Below, one piece after another: positions 11,644 to 22,973 of a stretch of DNA of 64,000 nt (position 1 is its first letter; every line of letters begins with the position of its first letter). The DNA lies in assembly GCF_019320115.1 (NCBI RefSeq), contig NC_089591.1, positions 21,182,502 through 21,246,501 of the forward strand, written 5' to 3'. The position numbers and the translations under genes were made by a program. Below the pieces are notes generated by a model. That model did no database searches. It saw only the letters and a program-made list of their open reading frames with translations, and had not been told where the DNA came from. The stretch comes from Miscanthus floridulus. Lineage: Eukaryota; Streptophyta; Magnoliopsida; Poales; Poaceae.

Positions 11644-12720
11644 TCAAGAGTTCATATGGTGTCTTTTCTTTCAATCAGCGACAATAGAGGCGGTTGCTAC
11701 AATAGCAAGCCATGTTGATAGCTTCGGCCCAAAAAGATTGACTCACATTGTACTCACTAAGCATAGACCTTGCCATATCAGTGAGTGTTCTATTCTTCCT
11801 CTCAACAAGGCCATTTGATTTAGGTGTGTATTTGGCTGAGAATTAATGTCTAATTCCAAATTCATCACATAACTCTTCAATTCTAGTGTTCTTGAACTCA
11901 CTACCATTGTCACTTCTAACTCTCTTGATGGTTGTTTCAAACTCAATGTGAATGCCTTTGACAAATGATTTGAATGTTGCAAACACATCACTTTTGTCCA
12001 CTAGAAAGAATACCCATGTGTATCTAGTGTAGTCATCCACTATCACAAAGCCATATTTGTTACCACCGATACTAGTGTATTGAGTTGGCCTAAACAAATC
12101 CATGTGCAATAACTCAAATGCTTTACTAGTGCTCATCATGCTTTTCTTAGGATGGGTGTTTCCAACTTGTTTGCTGGCTTGACAAGAGCTACAAAGTTTA
12201 TCCTTCTCAAACACAACATCTTTCAAGCCTCTAACCAAGTCATGCTTAACCAATCTATTCAATTGTTTCATTCCAACAAGACCAAGCCTTCTATGCCATA
12301 ACCAACCCATGCTAGACTTAGTGAACAAGCATGTAGATAGTTTAGCTTCACTAGCATTGAAATCAACCAAGTATAGATTCTCATATCTAAAGCCTTTGAA
12401 GATCAAATTAGAGCCATCTACACTTATGATTTCTACATCATCTACCCCAAATATGCATTTGAATCCAAGATCACATAATTGAGCCATGGATAGCAAATTG
12501 AAATTCAAGCTCTCTACTAGCAACACATTGGATATGCTCATGTCATTGGATATTGCAATCTTACCAAGCCCTTTGACTTTGCCTTTGCCATTGTCACCAA
12601 AAGTGATACTATCATAACCATCATTGCCATTGGTGTTGATTGAGTTGAACATTCTTGCATCACCGGTCATGTGTTGAGTGCACCCACTATCAAGAACTCA
12701 ATGCCTTCCTCTAGCTTTGT
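11644..12720 (-). pseudogene. Protease end, pre-integrase and integrase region of element G
   Basis: The protease active site DSG (12683-12691) is followed in frame by CTQHMTGDARMF. The GAG-pre-integrase domain (WLWHRRLGLVGMKQLNRL and the CSSC pair) and the integrase core follow. The first Asp is in LLHMDLF, the second in VRSDNGSEF. A TAA at 11840-11842 then interrupts, after which the third acidic residue appears in NGLVERKNRTL. A frameshift near 11640 joins the next fragment. Order PR-INT-RT-RH is diagnostic of Ty1/copia. All catalytic residues can be seen, but the frame is broken at least twice. Confidence 0.88.
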
Positions 12721-12833
12721 AATTGACCTACAAAAGAAGATCAATTCTTTTTAGGTACCCAAACTTGCTTGGGTCCTTGAAGGTTAGTCACTAAGCTCTT
12801 TGCTACCCAAATGGCTTTCTTCTTTGAGCCCAT

Positions 12834-13235
12834 CTATGGTTTACCAATGAACTTAGCCTTCACACCATTTGTACCCTTAGTAATCATATAGCATGAATCA
12901 AGCTTTATGGAGGATACATTAGCATTTTTGGTCTTGTTGTTGCATTCTTGCTCTTTATGACCCACTTGCTTGCAACTATTGCAAAACCGACCATTGTTCT
13001 TCACAAAACTAGTCTTGTGAGGAGCAAAGGCCACCTTGCCTTTCTTGGGGGTATAGCCTAATCCCTCTTTGTAGAGAGAAGCTCTTTGGCTACCCAAGCA
13101 CATAAGCAAGCAGTCCTCATGACCATAAGCTTTAGCCAAGGTGTGAGTGAGCTTATTGACCTCCTTCTTGAGGTTTTCATTCTCAACCACTAGTGAAGAA
13201 GCCGTCCTAGCCCTTCTTCCTTGCTCATTTTCTTT
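12834..13235 (-). pseudogene. C-terminal gag fragment of element G
   Basis: Minus-strand reading shows a charged helical stretch (ENENLKKEVNKLTHTLAKAY) and a CCHC zinc knuckle (CNSCKQVGHKEQEC, C-x2-C-x4-H-x4-C). This is the end of a SIRE-type gag, which binds the element RNA. The reading continues upstream to about 13235, where the sequence switches abruptly to an unrelated LTR (X). The gag N-terminus, leader, primer site and 5' LTR of G are all missing. The break is therefore a deletion or recombination junction and not an ordinary element end. Confidence 0.82.
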
Positions 13236-15206
13236 CTATTGCTCTCACACCTTCGCTGAATGTGCAGGAACATGTTCGTCCGCCCCGTCAAGCTGCACAT
13301 CGTCTAATCTCATTTATGTCCGCGAAACAGCCCTTGTTGAGTTCACGGTCATCCACTCTATCTCCCGGTATTTTTGCTTTGATTTACGTCGCTTGGAATC
13401 ATCGTATCCATGAGTGCCGGCGAGCTCCTCGCTGCCATCAATGGAGACCACCATGCCGAAGTACAGTGTGCAGCCATCTCTCTATCTTATACTCTTTCAT
13501 AGATTTTCAGCCGTCTAGATCGAGATCGACGCTCTAGATTAGAACATACCCTTTCGCTAGTAGTTTTTCTAAACAGACCCTTAGTTTTTGGATAATCAAA
13601 CCCGCAGTCCCTGCGTAGTAATGAAAACCAAATTTTATTTATTTTAATTCAAAAATAAGTTTGCAGTATTTACAGGATTGCTATCCGTAGCTTATAATTA
13701 ACATATCTTCTCCATTTTAAATCCGATTTCGGTGATTCTCGTGTCTGTGTGTTCGTAGTGACGTGTTGAATATTTTTATAGGCTTTTAAACATGTTTTCC
13801 CTCTATTGGTGTACTGTTATAACCATAGCTCTTGTTTGCTTGTGCATGATTGAGTGGATTTATTTGTGTTGATTTGATGATGATTATCGAGTATAGACGG
13901 TCAGTTTTACAATGTTGATCATGGCCAATACTTCGACCAGCAGGACTAGCAGGAGTTCGTTGATCAAGGCAAGTATAGCATGGGATCATCCTTGACACCC
14001 ACTCACTTTTAATCATTTAAATTCATACTGCATGTGTCTACCTTGATTACCACTAAGGATTTCCTAGCTTTGTGCTTATACCTTGTCACCTATGGGTTTT
14101 TGCATTGGGTAGTGATGCTAGTGCTCAATTAAAGACCATGATCTTGTAACTTGACTAATGGTATATGCAATAAACACTAAAAGATGATTTTTAGAAACAA
14201 GGAACAAGGGGGCTAGAGAATAGTTTTTGTGATGCTCTAGATTCCTCTCCTTAAGGACTTATCTATAAGTGAAAATCCAGGACTTACAGTACAACCATGA
14301 GTGCTACATGGCTCTGGCTTTAGTCAAGTATGAGGACCTTTTCTAGCTTGATAGAGGTTACCAAAAGGCATAAAAGGGGGTTGCCACATTGGGTATAGGA
14401 CAGCCTCTATTCTTATGTGTATAGCTGTGAAGGAATTGTACCATTCGAAAGAGGGGATCCTACATCTGCCCGTCAAGGAATCCTAGCAGCCCTAACTTGT
14501 TAGATGAACCTTTGAAAGACTTCATAGTGAACCCTGCCGATCTTCCTTGGTAGTGGGTCAAGAGTCTGATCACCTCAGGCAAAAGGGTAAATCACGGCTC
14601 ATGGTGAAAGTGCACAAACTCTACAGAGTGTTAAAAACTGTTATAACAGCCGTGCTCACAGGCACGAGCGGCCTTGGACCCTTATGGAATAGATGATCAT
14701 TAATGATAAGTATGTTTATGCTATTCATTATTCATGTCTACTTGATCATGTGTTTGTTTGGGTTATGTTAAACTTGTTGCTACTCTATTGCATAAAATTG
14801 TGACTCAATAAAAGATAAATGCAGTTAAACCAGTGTCTACCTTTTGAGCCTCATGAACCCCATGTTATTCATGTTGAGTACAAGATGTACTTATGCTTGT
14901 TTATATTTACTACTTCGATAAAAATCCCAGATGGGTAACAGGTGGCAATGGTTATGAGGATTTTCCAAAGGATTTCTAGATTTGCGATCAACCAGTCAAC
15001 CGTCCCTGTGGCTATGGAAGTGCCATGAAGTTATCTTTAACTATTCTGTTGCTAGACTTTGATATCCTTATGTAATGGATTAAATATTCATGATGTAATA
15101 ACTGTGCTTGGTATTATCCTTTAATTTCTCTCTATATGTGTGTAATTGATTCCTGGGCACACATATGGTTTTATATCCAATTTTGTCTTTAAGATTGGGT
15201 ATTACA
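13236..15206 (+). mobile_element. LTR remnant X, related to the LTRs of elements A and C
   Basis: The order of landmarks matches element A's LTR: GATTAGAACATACC (13539), CGTGTCTGTGTGTTCGTAGTG (about 13740), GGCAAGTATAGCATGGGATCATCC (about 13968), GGACTTATCTATAAG (14257) and the GCTCACAGGCACGAGCGG block (14654). It ends GGGTATTACA at 15206, after which element A pol resumes. Similarity to A is clearly lower than that between A's own LTRs, so this is a different family member that inserted into A pol. Its beginning is missing at the 13235 junction. It could be a solo LTR or the 3' LTR of a deleted element. No gene is seen. Confidence 0.7.
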
Positions 15207-16549
15207 CTAGGTTTCCGTATGGATGATAATGGAACTCTGTGGTTTGGAAAAAGACTATGTGTACCAGAGGTTAAGGCTATATGAGATGCAATTCTTCATG
15301 AGGCACATGAGTTCACTTACTCTATTCATCCCAGAAGTACCAAGATGTACTTGGATCTGAAAGAGAAGTATTGGTGGTATGGACTGAAGAGAGATGTTGC
15401 TGAGTATGTTGCTATATGTGATACATGTTAGAGAGTCAAAGCTGAACATCAAAGACCTACATGATTGCCACAACCAATGAAGATACCTGAGTGGAAGTGG
15501 GAAGAAGTTGGTATGGATTTTATTGTGGGGTTACTATGCACTCAGAGAGGTTATGATTTAATTTGGGTGATAGTGGATCGGTTAACTAAAGTTGCTCACT
15601 TTATATCGGTCAAGACTCATTATAAAGGACCAAAGTTGGCCCAATTATATATGGAGAGGATAGTGTGTCTGCATGGAGTTTCCAAGAAAATTATGTCTGA
15701 TCGAGGTATTCAATTTATGTCTCATTTTTAGCAATAGGTGCATAGTTCGTTGGGAACAAAGTTGAATTTTAGTATAACATATCATCCTCAGACAGATGGG
15801 CAAACTAAGAGGATTAATCAGATATTAGAGGACATGTTGAGAGCTTGTGCATTGTACTATGGTACAAGCTGGGACAAGAGTTTGCCTTATATAGAGTTCT
15901 CGTACAACAACAGTTATCAGAAGAGTCTCAATGGCACCTTTTGAAGCTTTGTATGGACGAAAGTGTAGAACCCCGTTGTTTTGGAATCAAACGGGAGAAA
16001 CCTAAGTGTTCAGACTGGATGTTTTAAAAGACATAGAATAGCAAGTAAGGATGATTAGAGATAACTGAGAATAGCATAGTCTCGACAGAAGAGTTATGCG
16101 GACACTCGGAGGAGAGAATTGGTTTTTGAAGTCAGAGATTATGTTTACCTGAAGGTGTCACCTATGAGAGGTGTGAGAAGATTTAACATGAAAGGGAAGT
16201 TAGCACCAAGGTATATTGGACCTTTCAAGATTCTAGAGAGACGTGGTGAAGTAGCTTATCAGTTGGAATTGCCTGAGACTTTGTCAGGTGTACATGATGT
16301 GTTCCATGTGTCTCAATTAAAGAAGTGTTTGCATGTACCTGAGGAGTAGATACCATTAGAAGAGCTTATGGTTAAGAAAGATCTCACCTATGAGGAATTT
16401 CTGGTAAAGATTTTGGAGATGATAGAAAGGGTTATGAGGAGCCAAGTTATAAAGATGTGTAAGGTTCAGTGGAATCGATATACAGAAGATGAGGCTACTT
16501 GGGAAAGAGAAGAGGATCTAAGGAAAACATACCCACAGCTTTTTGAGTA
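15207..16549 (+). pseudogene. Integrase and chromodomain remnant of element A
   Basis: Reading gives an H2C2 zinc-binding segment (HEAHEF, then CDTC before a TAG at 15429-15431), the integrase core with first Asp in GMDFIVG and second in SDRGIQF, and the conserved WKWEEVGMDF. At the usual third acidic position the sequence reads GQTKRINQIL, a Lys where the family has Glu. After a frame change near 15940 come [27 protein letters not shown] and [14 protein letters not shown]. The C-terminal chromodomain (16372-16549) has KVQWNRYTEDEATWERE. Stops at 15281, 15429, 15462, 15729 and 15735, and frame changes, make it dead. A chromodomain directs chromovirus insertion to heterochromatin. Protease, RT and RNase H of A are absent. 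Confidence 0.9.
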
Positions 16550-16582
16550 AGCATCTTCTGAATCTTGAGGACAAGATTCATT

Positions 16583-16597
16583 TTAAGGGGGTAGAAT
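16583..16597 (+). other. Polypurine tract of element A
   Basis: TTAAGGGGGTAGAAT directly precedes the TGTAATACCC start of the 3' LTR and follows the chromodomain stop by about 35 bases. The same tract in reverse (ATTCTACCCCCCTTAA at 20948) marks the end of the interior of element B. Confidence 0.85.
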
Positions 16598-17413
16598 TGT
16601 AATACCCTAAAAATTTGCATGGTTTTAAAATAGGAGAAAATGATTTAATTATGCATTTTGTCAGCATTGAAATTTAGAAAAATAATAACTTTGTTAAAAT
16701 TAAAATAAAATATAGGTCTACATACATGTCTCTGCATTCATGCTGCTGCATATTACTTTTGAATTGTGTGGTTTGAAATTAAACTTCAAATTGATTTGAA
16801 TTTATTTTTCAAAATTGGTTTGGAAAATTAGAAAAGAAAAAGAGAAAGGATTTTTCTCCCTCCCTTGCTTTCGGCCTATTGGCCCAGCTCCCGCCGGCCC
16901 AGCCCCGCTCGCGCGGCTCATCTCGCTCCTGCTCTCTCCCGTAGCGGCCCAGCTGGTGGCCCAGTAGCGCACCGCGCTGTTCCTCTCTCGCACCCTAAGT
17001 TGCTGACCAACCGGCCCCACTCGTTAGTGCCATTCTTCCACCTCGTGATTTTCTCCTACCTGGATTCCGCTGCCGCCGGGAGTCCACGCCGCCCATGCCT
17101 CCCACCATGCCTTGCACCCAAAGCCACTCCCGCTCATAAATAATGGATGCCCACGTCCTACTGCTCCCCTTCCAAGCTTCGAAGCCACCTCGCCTTGTCC
17201 CGAGTTCACAGTGCTACCGCTAGCCCTAGCCGCCACCGCCGAGATCAATCCACTGAAGCCACACATCACCTCCATCCGTTCCGCGCCTTGGGAAGTTACC
17301 TAGCTGAGCTCACCATCGTCTCCTCTCTCTCCTAGTGTCCTCGATTTGCTATTTCATGGTCCGTAGACCATATTCTATGAGCGCCGCTCGTCTCCGACCA
17401 TGGCGCTATCATC
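16598..17413 (+). mobile_element. 3' LTR of element A, first part
   Basis: It starts TGTAATACCCTAAAAATTTG and runs to 17413, where element B interrupts it. From about 17005 it aligns by eye with 1553-1960 of the 5' LTR. The last five bases, TCATC (17409-17413), pair with TCGTC (26505-26509) beyond B, a target duplication with one mismatch. The GC-rich end overlaps short ORFs that I regard as chance. Confidence 0.85.
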
Positions 17414-20400
17414 TGTAGCACCCGGTTTTAAGAACAAAACCAGATACACACCATATGTGAGCCTAGGAAGTCAAATCTCACATATAGCTACAAATAAGGG
17501 TAATATCAATAGACAATGCTCAATATATAACATACTTAGTACAAATAATATAACCTCAGAGTATAGACAGCGGACAGACAACTCCAATCTTTAGGCAAAG
17601 ACTCCAAATCTACAGGGACAATGGACTGGTTGATCACAAGCCTAATTTCTCCAAACTCTAGCAATCTGGTACCCATCCAGGATTTTTATCCAAACAATTG
17701 AAAAATAAAGCAAGCGTAAGTACATGTCGTACTCAACAAATATAACATGGGGTTCATGAGGCTTAAAAGGTTGACACTGGTTTACTGCAATTAGCTTTTA
17801 ATGAGTCATCTTTTTGCAATTGGGTGGCAACAAGTTTATCCCAAGCCCATAAACACATGATTAGGTAAAAATGAATAGTGAATAGCATAAATAGTAATTA
17901 TTAGTGAGCATCTTCATCATCAGTATCATCTATGTTCATCATCTATTCCGTAAATGTTCTAAGGCCGCTCGTGACCATGAGCATGACTGATATACAAGTT
18001 TTACACTCTGTAGAGGTTCTACACTTCCACTATGAGTCGTGACATACCCTTTCACCCAAGGTGATCAGCCTCTTGACCCACTACCAAGGAAGGTCAACAT
18101 GGTTCACTATGAAGCCTTTCAAAGGTTCGTCTAACAAGTTAGGGCCATTAGATTCACTTGGCAAACAGATGTAGGAACCCCCCTATCGAATGGCACAATT
18201 CCATCACAGCTATACACATAAGAGTAGAGGCTGTCCCATACCCGATTCATCAAGCCATTCTTATGCCAATAAAGGTAACCACTAACAAGCTAGAAAAGGT
18301 CCTCATACTGAGCTAAAGCCAGAGCCATATAGCCCTCACAGTTATACTATAAGTCCTAGATAATCACTTACAGATAAGTCCTTAGGGAGAGGAATCTAGA
18401 GCACCATAAAACAGCCCAATGCTCTAGCCCCCTTGTTCCATATTGCTAAAAAGCATCTTTTAGTGTTTATTGCATATACCATTAGTCAAGTTATAAGATC
18501 ATGGCTTTAGTTGAGCACTAGCATTATACTACCCAATGCAATACCCCATAGGTATCAAAGTACAAGTACAAAAGTACTATGAATTGAATGATTAATGGTG
18601 AATAGGTAACAAGGAAGATCCCATGCTATACTTGCCTTAAACATCGATCCTTCGGTAAGCTTTAATCTTCAACATTCTTCTCCTTCTTCTTCTTGATCAC
18701 CACGTATATCTCACCGACTGGACGAAATCATAACGCACCACACAAGCATCCATACAATCATACACGAAGCAAACAATAGATCTAAATTAGAATAGTACAT
18801 CAAACATAAAATCAAGATGAAAAGTTCATGAAACGAATCTATGTCTCGCTACGAACATACAGACGCGAAAAGCACTGTAATTGGAGCTACGGTGAAAAAG
18901 ATACACCTACCGAAAGATCTACTTTATACGCAAAAAAGAAAACTATATGCTTCATGTGTTTTATTTATATAAAACATATATAAGAGGTTTTATAGATAAT
19001 ATAATTTAAGTCAAATTTACATTTGAATTATAAAACTAAAGTGAAAGAAATCATATTTTATTTATAAAACCGAATTGCATAAGTATTATTCAAATTAGAG
19101 TTTAAACCATAAAATTTCAGAAATAATGACATGGTAACCACTATTACTAACACGTAGATCTCGTTGCTATGAATCTAACGCAACTTGAATGGGCTAAAAC
19201 AGAGTTAAAACATAGAAGATATGATTTAAACAAGATTTCCTTTATTAAAGTAATAGATTAAATCTAACCTCGAATTTTTTAAAATTGAAAGCTTTTCTAA
19301 CAATAGTATGAACATGTAGATTATGAAATTATGAACCTAATGCAATTTAAACGGATCAAATCAGAGTTAAAATAGAGAAGTTAAGGCTAAAACAAAATCA
19401 GTGGCAAATCTGTAATTAACTGAAAACGTATTTTTGAAGTCAACCGAACAAAATACGCTTTTAAAAGATCAAAGCGTAATCTATGGATTACGCAATGGAT
19501 CGCAGGTTATGCCTAAAGTATTTATAAGGGCCTTTTAGTAAATCTAACAGCGAAGGGGTACCTTTGTATTTCGGCCGTCGGATTAGACTTGGACGCCTGG
19601 GACGGAATCAGGCGGTGAGATCGGCCGGCGACGGCTCACATGCGGCGGCGCCATGGTCGGACCTTGCTGGCGATGTCGGCTTCGATGCTCCTAGTTACCA
19701 TAGGGCATGGGAAAACTTTGGGGAGCAAGAGTAGCTCGAGGAGAGCTCAATGGAGGGCTCGGGGAAGGCTGCGACTGCACAGTGGCGAGCGACGGCGGGT
19801 TGGATTGCTTGGAGCTTGTGGCAAAACTACGATGGCAACACTGTGGTAGATAGGAGCAAGAGAGAAGGAGGGGAAGGCACCATCAGGTTCATCACCTCAT
19901 CTCGGTGCTCGGTACGGCTCCGAACTGTGGTGAATCGGCGACGGAGTTAATGGCGACGGCGGGTGGCTCGACGGAATCTGACCAGGGTGCACAGCGTGGC
20001 TAGAGCTAGGGCGAGGCATCTAGGCACTAGGATTAGGGGATAGGTGTGGCGTGCGGCACCGAGGCTTCATTTTAAAGGGAGCGTTGCGTGGGGCGCACGG
20101 CAAACGGCGAGGCCAGGGCGGACAAGGACACTCGTGCGAGTCCATTTTGTCGACGAGTCGAGGTAGGAGCCAGAACTGACCGGTGGGCCCAGGCGGTCGG
20201 TGACTGAGGAAGAAAGGAGAGCGGGCAGCATGGACTAAGTGCTGGGCCGCGGACGTTGCTAGGTCGGCGCAAAGAAAAGATGGGCCGCGCAGAGAAGAGA
20301 GCGGTGGCCTACGGAGGGGAGGAAATGGGCCAGCGTGGGGAAGCCAGGCCGTGCGGAGCGGCCGCGGGAGGAGGAGGCAGGCCTGCACGACGACTGGGCC

Positions 20401-20947
20401 AAAAGGAAGGGACGGGGATGACCAACGGAAACAAAAGACGAGAGGAGAAATTGAGAGCGGGAAACAGAACTGGGCCACGGAGAGAGGTAGGCCGAGCAGG
20501 CCTTTGGGCCAGGAAGGAGAGGAGGAGTTTTCCCAATTTCCAATTTTTTTCTATTTTGTTTTCAAAACCAATTTCAAATCTAAGTTCAATCAAATTCAAA
20601 TAGAGTTTTGAATATACTTTTCAACTCAAATAATAAAAAAATATGAGCCATTTTGGTAAGTTTTCTAAAAATAAGTTATACAACTTTTTAATTCTTTTAT
20701 TTTCAATTTTTCTTTTCTTTTACTTCGAAGCCAACTTCAAAAACATTTTGGCATATTTTCAATTTAAATCAAATCCACACAATACAAAGAAATAAATGCA
20801 CCGGCATGTATGCACATCCATGTTGCTAGCTTATGATGAATTTTAATTTAGTGAAAAATTTTATTTTCCTATATTTTCATGAGCACAAAATTCCAAATTA
20901 AATCATTTTAGCTCTATTTCCAGAAATTCAAATTTTAGGGTGTTACA
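17414..20947 (-). mobile_element. 3' LTR of element B
   Basis: It is bounded by TGTAGCACCC at 17414 and GGTGTTACA at 20947 (plus-strand sense). The region 19560-20530 is GC-rich and packed with overlapping ORFs on both strands; the same block recurs at 25120-26090 in the other LTR with many differences that break frames. I see no conserved protein in it, and it probably corresponds to the promoter or leader part of the LTR. The remaining sequence is AT-rich and non-coding. Confidence 0.92.
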
Positions 20948-20963
20948 ATTCTACCCCCCTTAA
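20948..20963 (-). other. Polypurine tract of element B
   Basis: Minus-strand TTAAGGGGGGTAGAAT abuts the LTR start at 20947. It is nearly identical to the tract of element A at 16583, supporting close kinship. Confidence 0.85.
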
Positions 20964-22958
20964 GATGAATCTCATCCTCGAGATTCGAACGACGTCGACT
21001 AGGAGATGGGAATACTCCATCTTTGAATTCTTCTCTACTTCCTCATGCAGTTCCATCTTCTTGATAAGGATCCAACTTTACTTTGCACACATGTTAACCT
21101 TACTCCAAGTAACTTGCCCAACTAATTCCAAGATTTTTGACAAATGCTCCAAACAATACTCTGGTATCTCCAATCACTAAGCCACTTTTTTTCTTTTAAT
21201 ACCAATTCTTTTTCCTAAAATATTTATCTTCCAACAGAGCCTGATGAATCTCTTAGTCAGAAGGAATTCTACCACCAACCTTCAAAACATTAATGATTCT
21301 GGTCAAGTTGCTCAAACTTGGAATAAAATTCTTAGTCCTTGGTGTCACCCGAATCTTCTTAGCATGACTCTCCATTGCTAAGGGCATCGGCCATGACTTT
21401 TGCTTCACCAAGTGATAGCACTTTTCCAAGTCATAATCAATTTCATTCCAACGAGGATATCACAAGCTCAAGACCAACTTAGTGAAGATGCCCTATAGAT
21501 TCTTGTGATCCTCCTATATGTCACGTTTACTTCCAAAAAGACAGTACTTCCACGCTCCACAATGGATAACTCCAAATAACATGTCGGTTAGTTCAACTCA
21601 TGCTTCCTTAGTTGACCAAATGAACCAGCCACTACTTTTCTTCTCGTATAAAGACACATCCCACACCTTTGACAAGGTCCATCATTGTAGATATGAAACT
21701 CTTGAATGGATCTGACAAAGCTAATACTTAGGTTTTACTCCAACCTCTTCTTGGATTCCTTCAAACACTTAGTTGAGGTCTCTTGATCCAAACTAACTTA
21801 AAACCTCTTCCAATAGCATTATCAATATCCTGATGATCTTGGTTAAACCTCCCTTGAACCTTTAATCAAACCTCATTGAGACTCTAAACTTCTTTCACAT
21901 CTTTCGGTACCACCATGCTTCCGCTACGCAAACTAGAACGTAGGATACTTCACCTTGTAAATTCTTCAACTTGGCTACCCCCCTTAAGAAAAGATAACTA
22001 GGGGACACCAAAGTATAGCTTGCATCTCCTTCTAGATGGGTTAACTAATATCAAGATATTCTGTCATCCCAATGAGACTCTTGTGTATGTGCAAGAACAA
22101 GAAATCTGAAGTTCCTCACGAGCAGAAAACAGCAGCGTCGTAAAATGGTTGTAACTCTCATTCTATTAATCCAATAATATTGTAGCTTATACCGTTGGAA
22201 CGATTATAAAATTATCCACAACTTACTTATAGAACACTTTTCCAAATTCTGCATTTAACTTAGTCGAAAATAGTGCCCACACAAAAACTGTTCTAGGTTC
22301 CAAACAGCACAGATGCATCACTTTGTGATTTTTGTATCTCCATAACCAAAATAGCTATCAAGTTGATTCTTGTGCTCAGAGAAAGATATTGAAGTGTACT
22401 ATTGTCCAGAATTTTCTCATGATTTTTGGTTGTTCAAGAATAGAGATATAAGCCAAAGAGTGCAGGCTGCTCTGAAAAGACAGGATAGGGAGAACATAAG
22501 AAAACCATAACCCAACTATTTGTTTCACTAATCCTCATACCTTAGGCCTATAAACTAAATGAAATTGTGGGAACACCCAACAAGATCATTGCAATCATTA
22601 CAAAGATGCAAAACAATTATAAGCATTATGACAATTCAACAAGCAGTAAAGGTGCACAACTCAATCATTGACTCAACTTGCATTACTATCGTCCTTGTTG
22701 TATTAGAGGTAACAATCCTAAGACTTATATTTAGATTACGCAAGAAGGTGGTAAGGGATAGTTCTAAAAGCATATCAAATCAAGGAGTGGAGATGAGTAC
22801 AAAGATTTTAAAATAAGTACCAAGGTAGAGATGAATAGCAAGGATAGAAATATAGTAGAGAAGAAAATATCAAGATTTATAGAACAAGAATTTTATACCA
22901 ATTTCAAAACCTTGAGACGGCCAATTTCTAACTAGGCTTGTGTCCTACAGTCAGCATT

Positions 22959-22970
22959 GCTCTGATACCA
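22959..22970 (-). other. Primer binding site of element B
   Basis: Minus-strand TGGTATCAGAGC, three bases from the LTR edge at 22974, matches the initiator tRNA-Met primer. It is a perfect match over 12 bases. Confidence 0.9.
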
Positions 22971-22973
22971 CTC

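Larger units (their letters stand above)
20948..22973 (-). pseudogene. Interior of element B with scraps of pol
   Basis: Two minus-strand scraps of the gypsy polyprotein survive. Near 21350-21480 the reading resembles the end of RNase H (for example a Tyr-His-Leu then KSWPMPLAMESHAKKIRVT). Near 21000-21150 it resembles a chromodomain tail (WILIKKMELHEEVEK then MEYSHLL). Both are full of frame changes. The part from about 21500 to 22950 is anonymous and includes spacer-like sequence (22130-22500) shared with element A. No gag, protease, RT or integrase core is visible. The structure fits a deletion derivative of an A-like element. Confidence 0.6.

Noticed and set aside
19640..20611. Cluster of ORFs of 60-150 residues on both strands
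   Set aside because: They fall in the GC-rich part of B's LTR; the second copy (25200-26216) has different frames and lengths, so there is no conserved protein.
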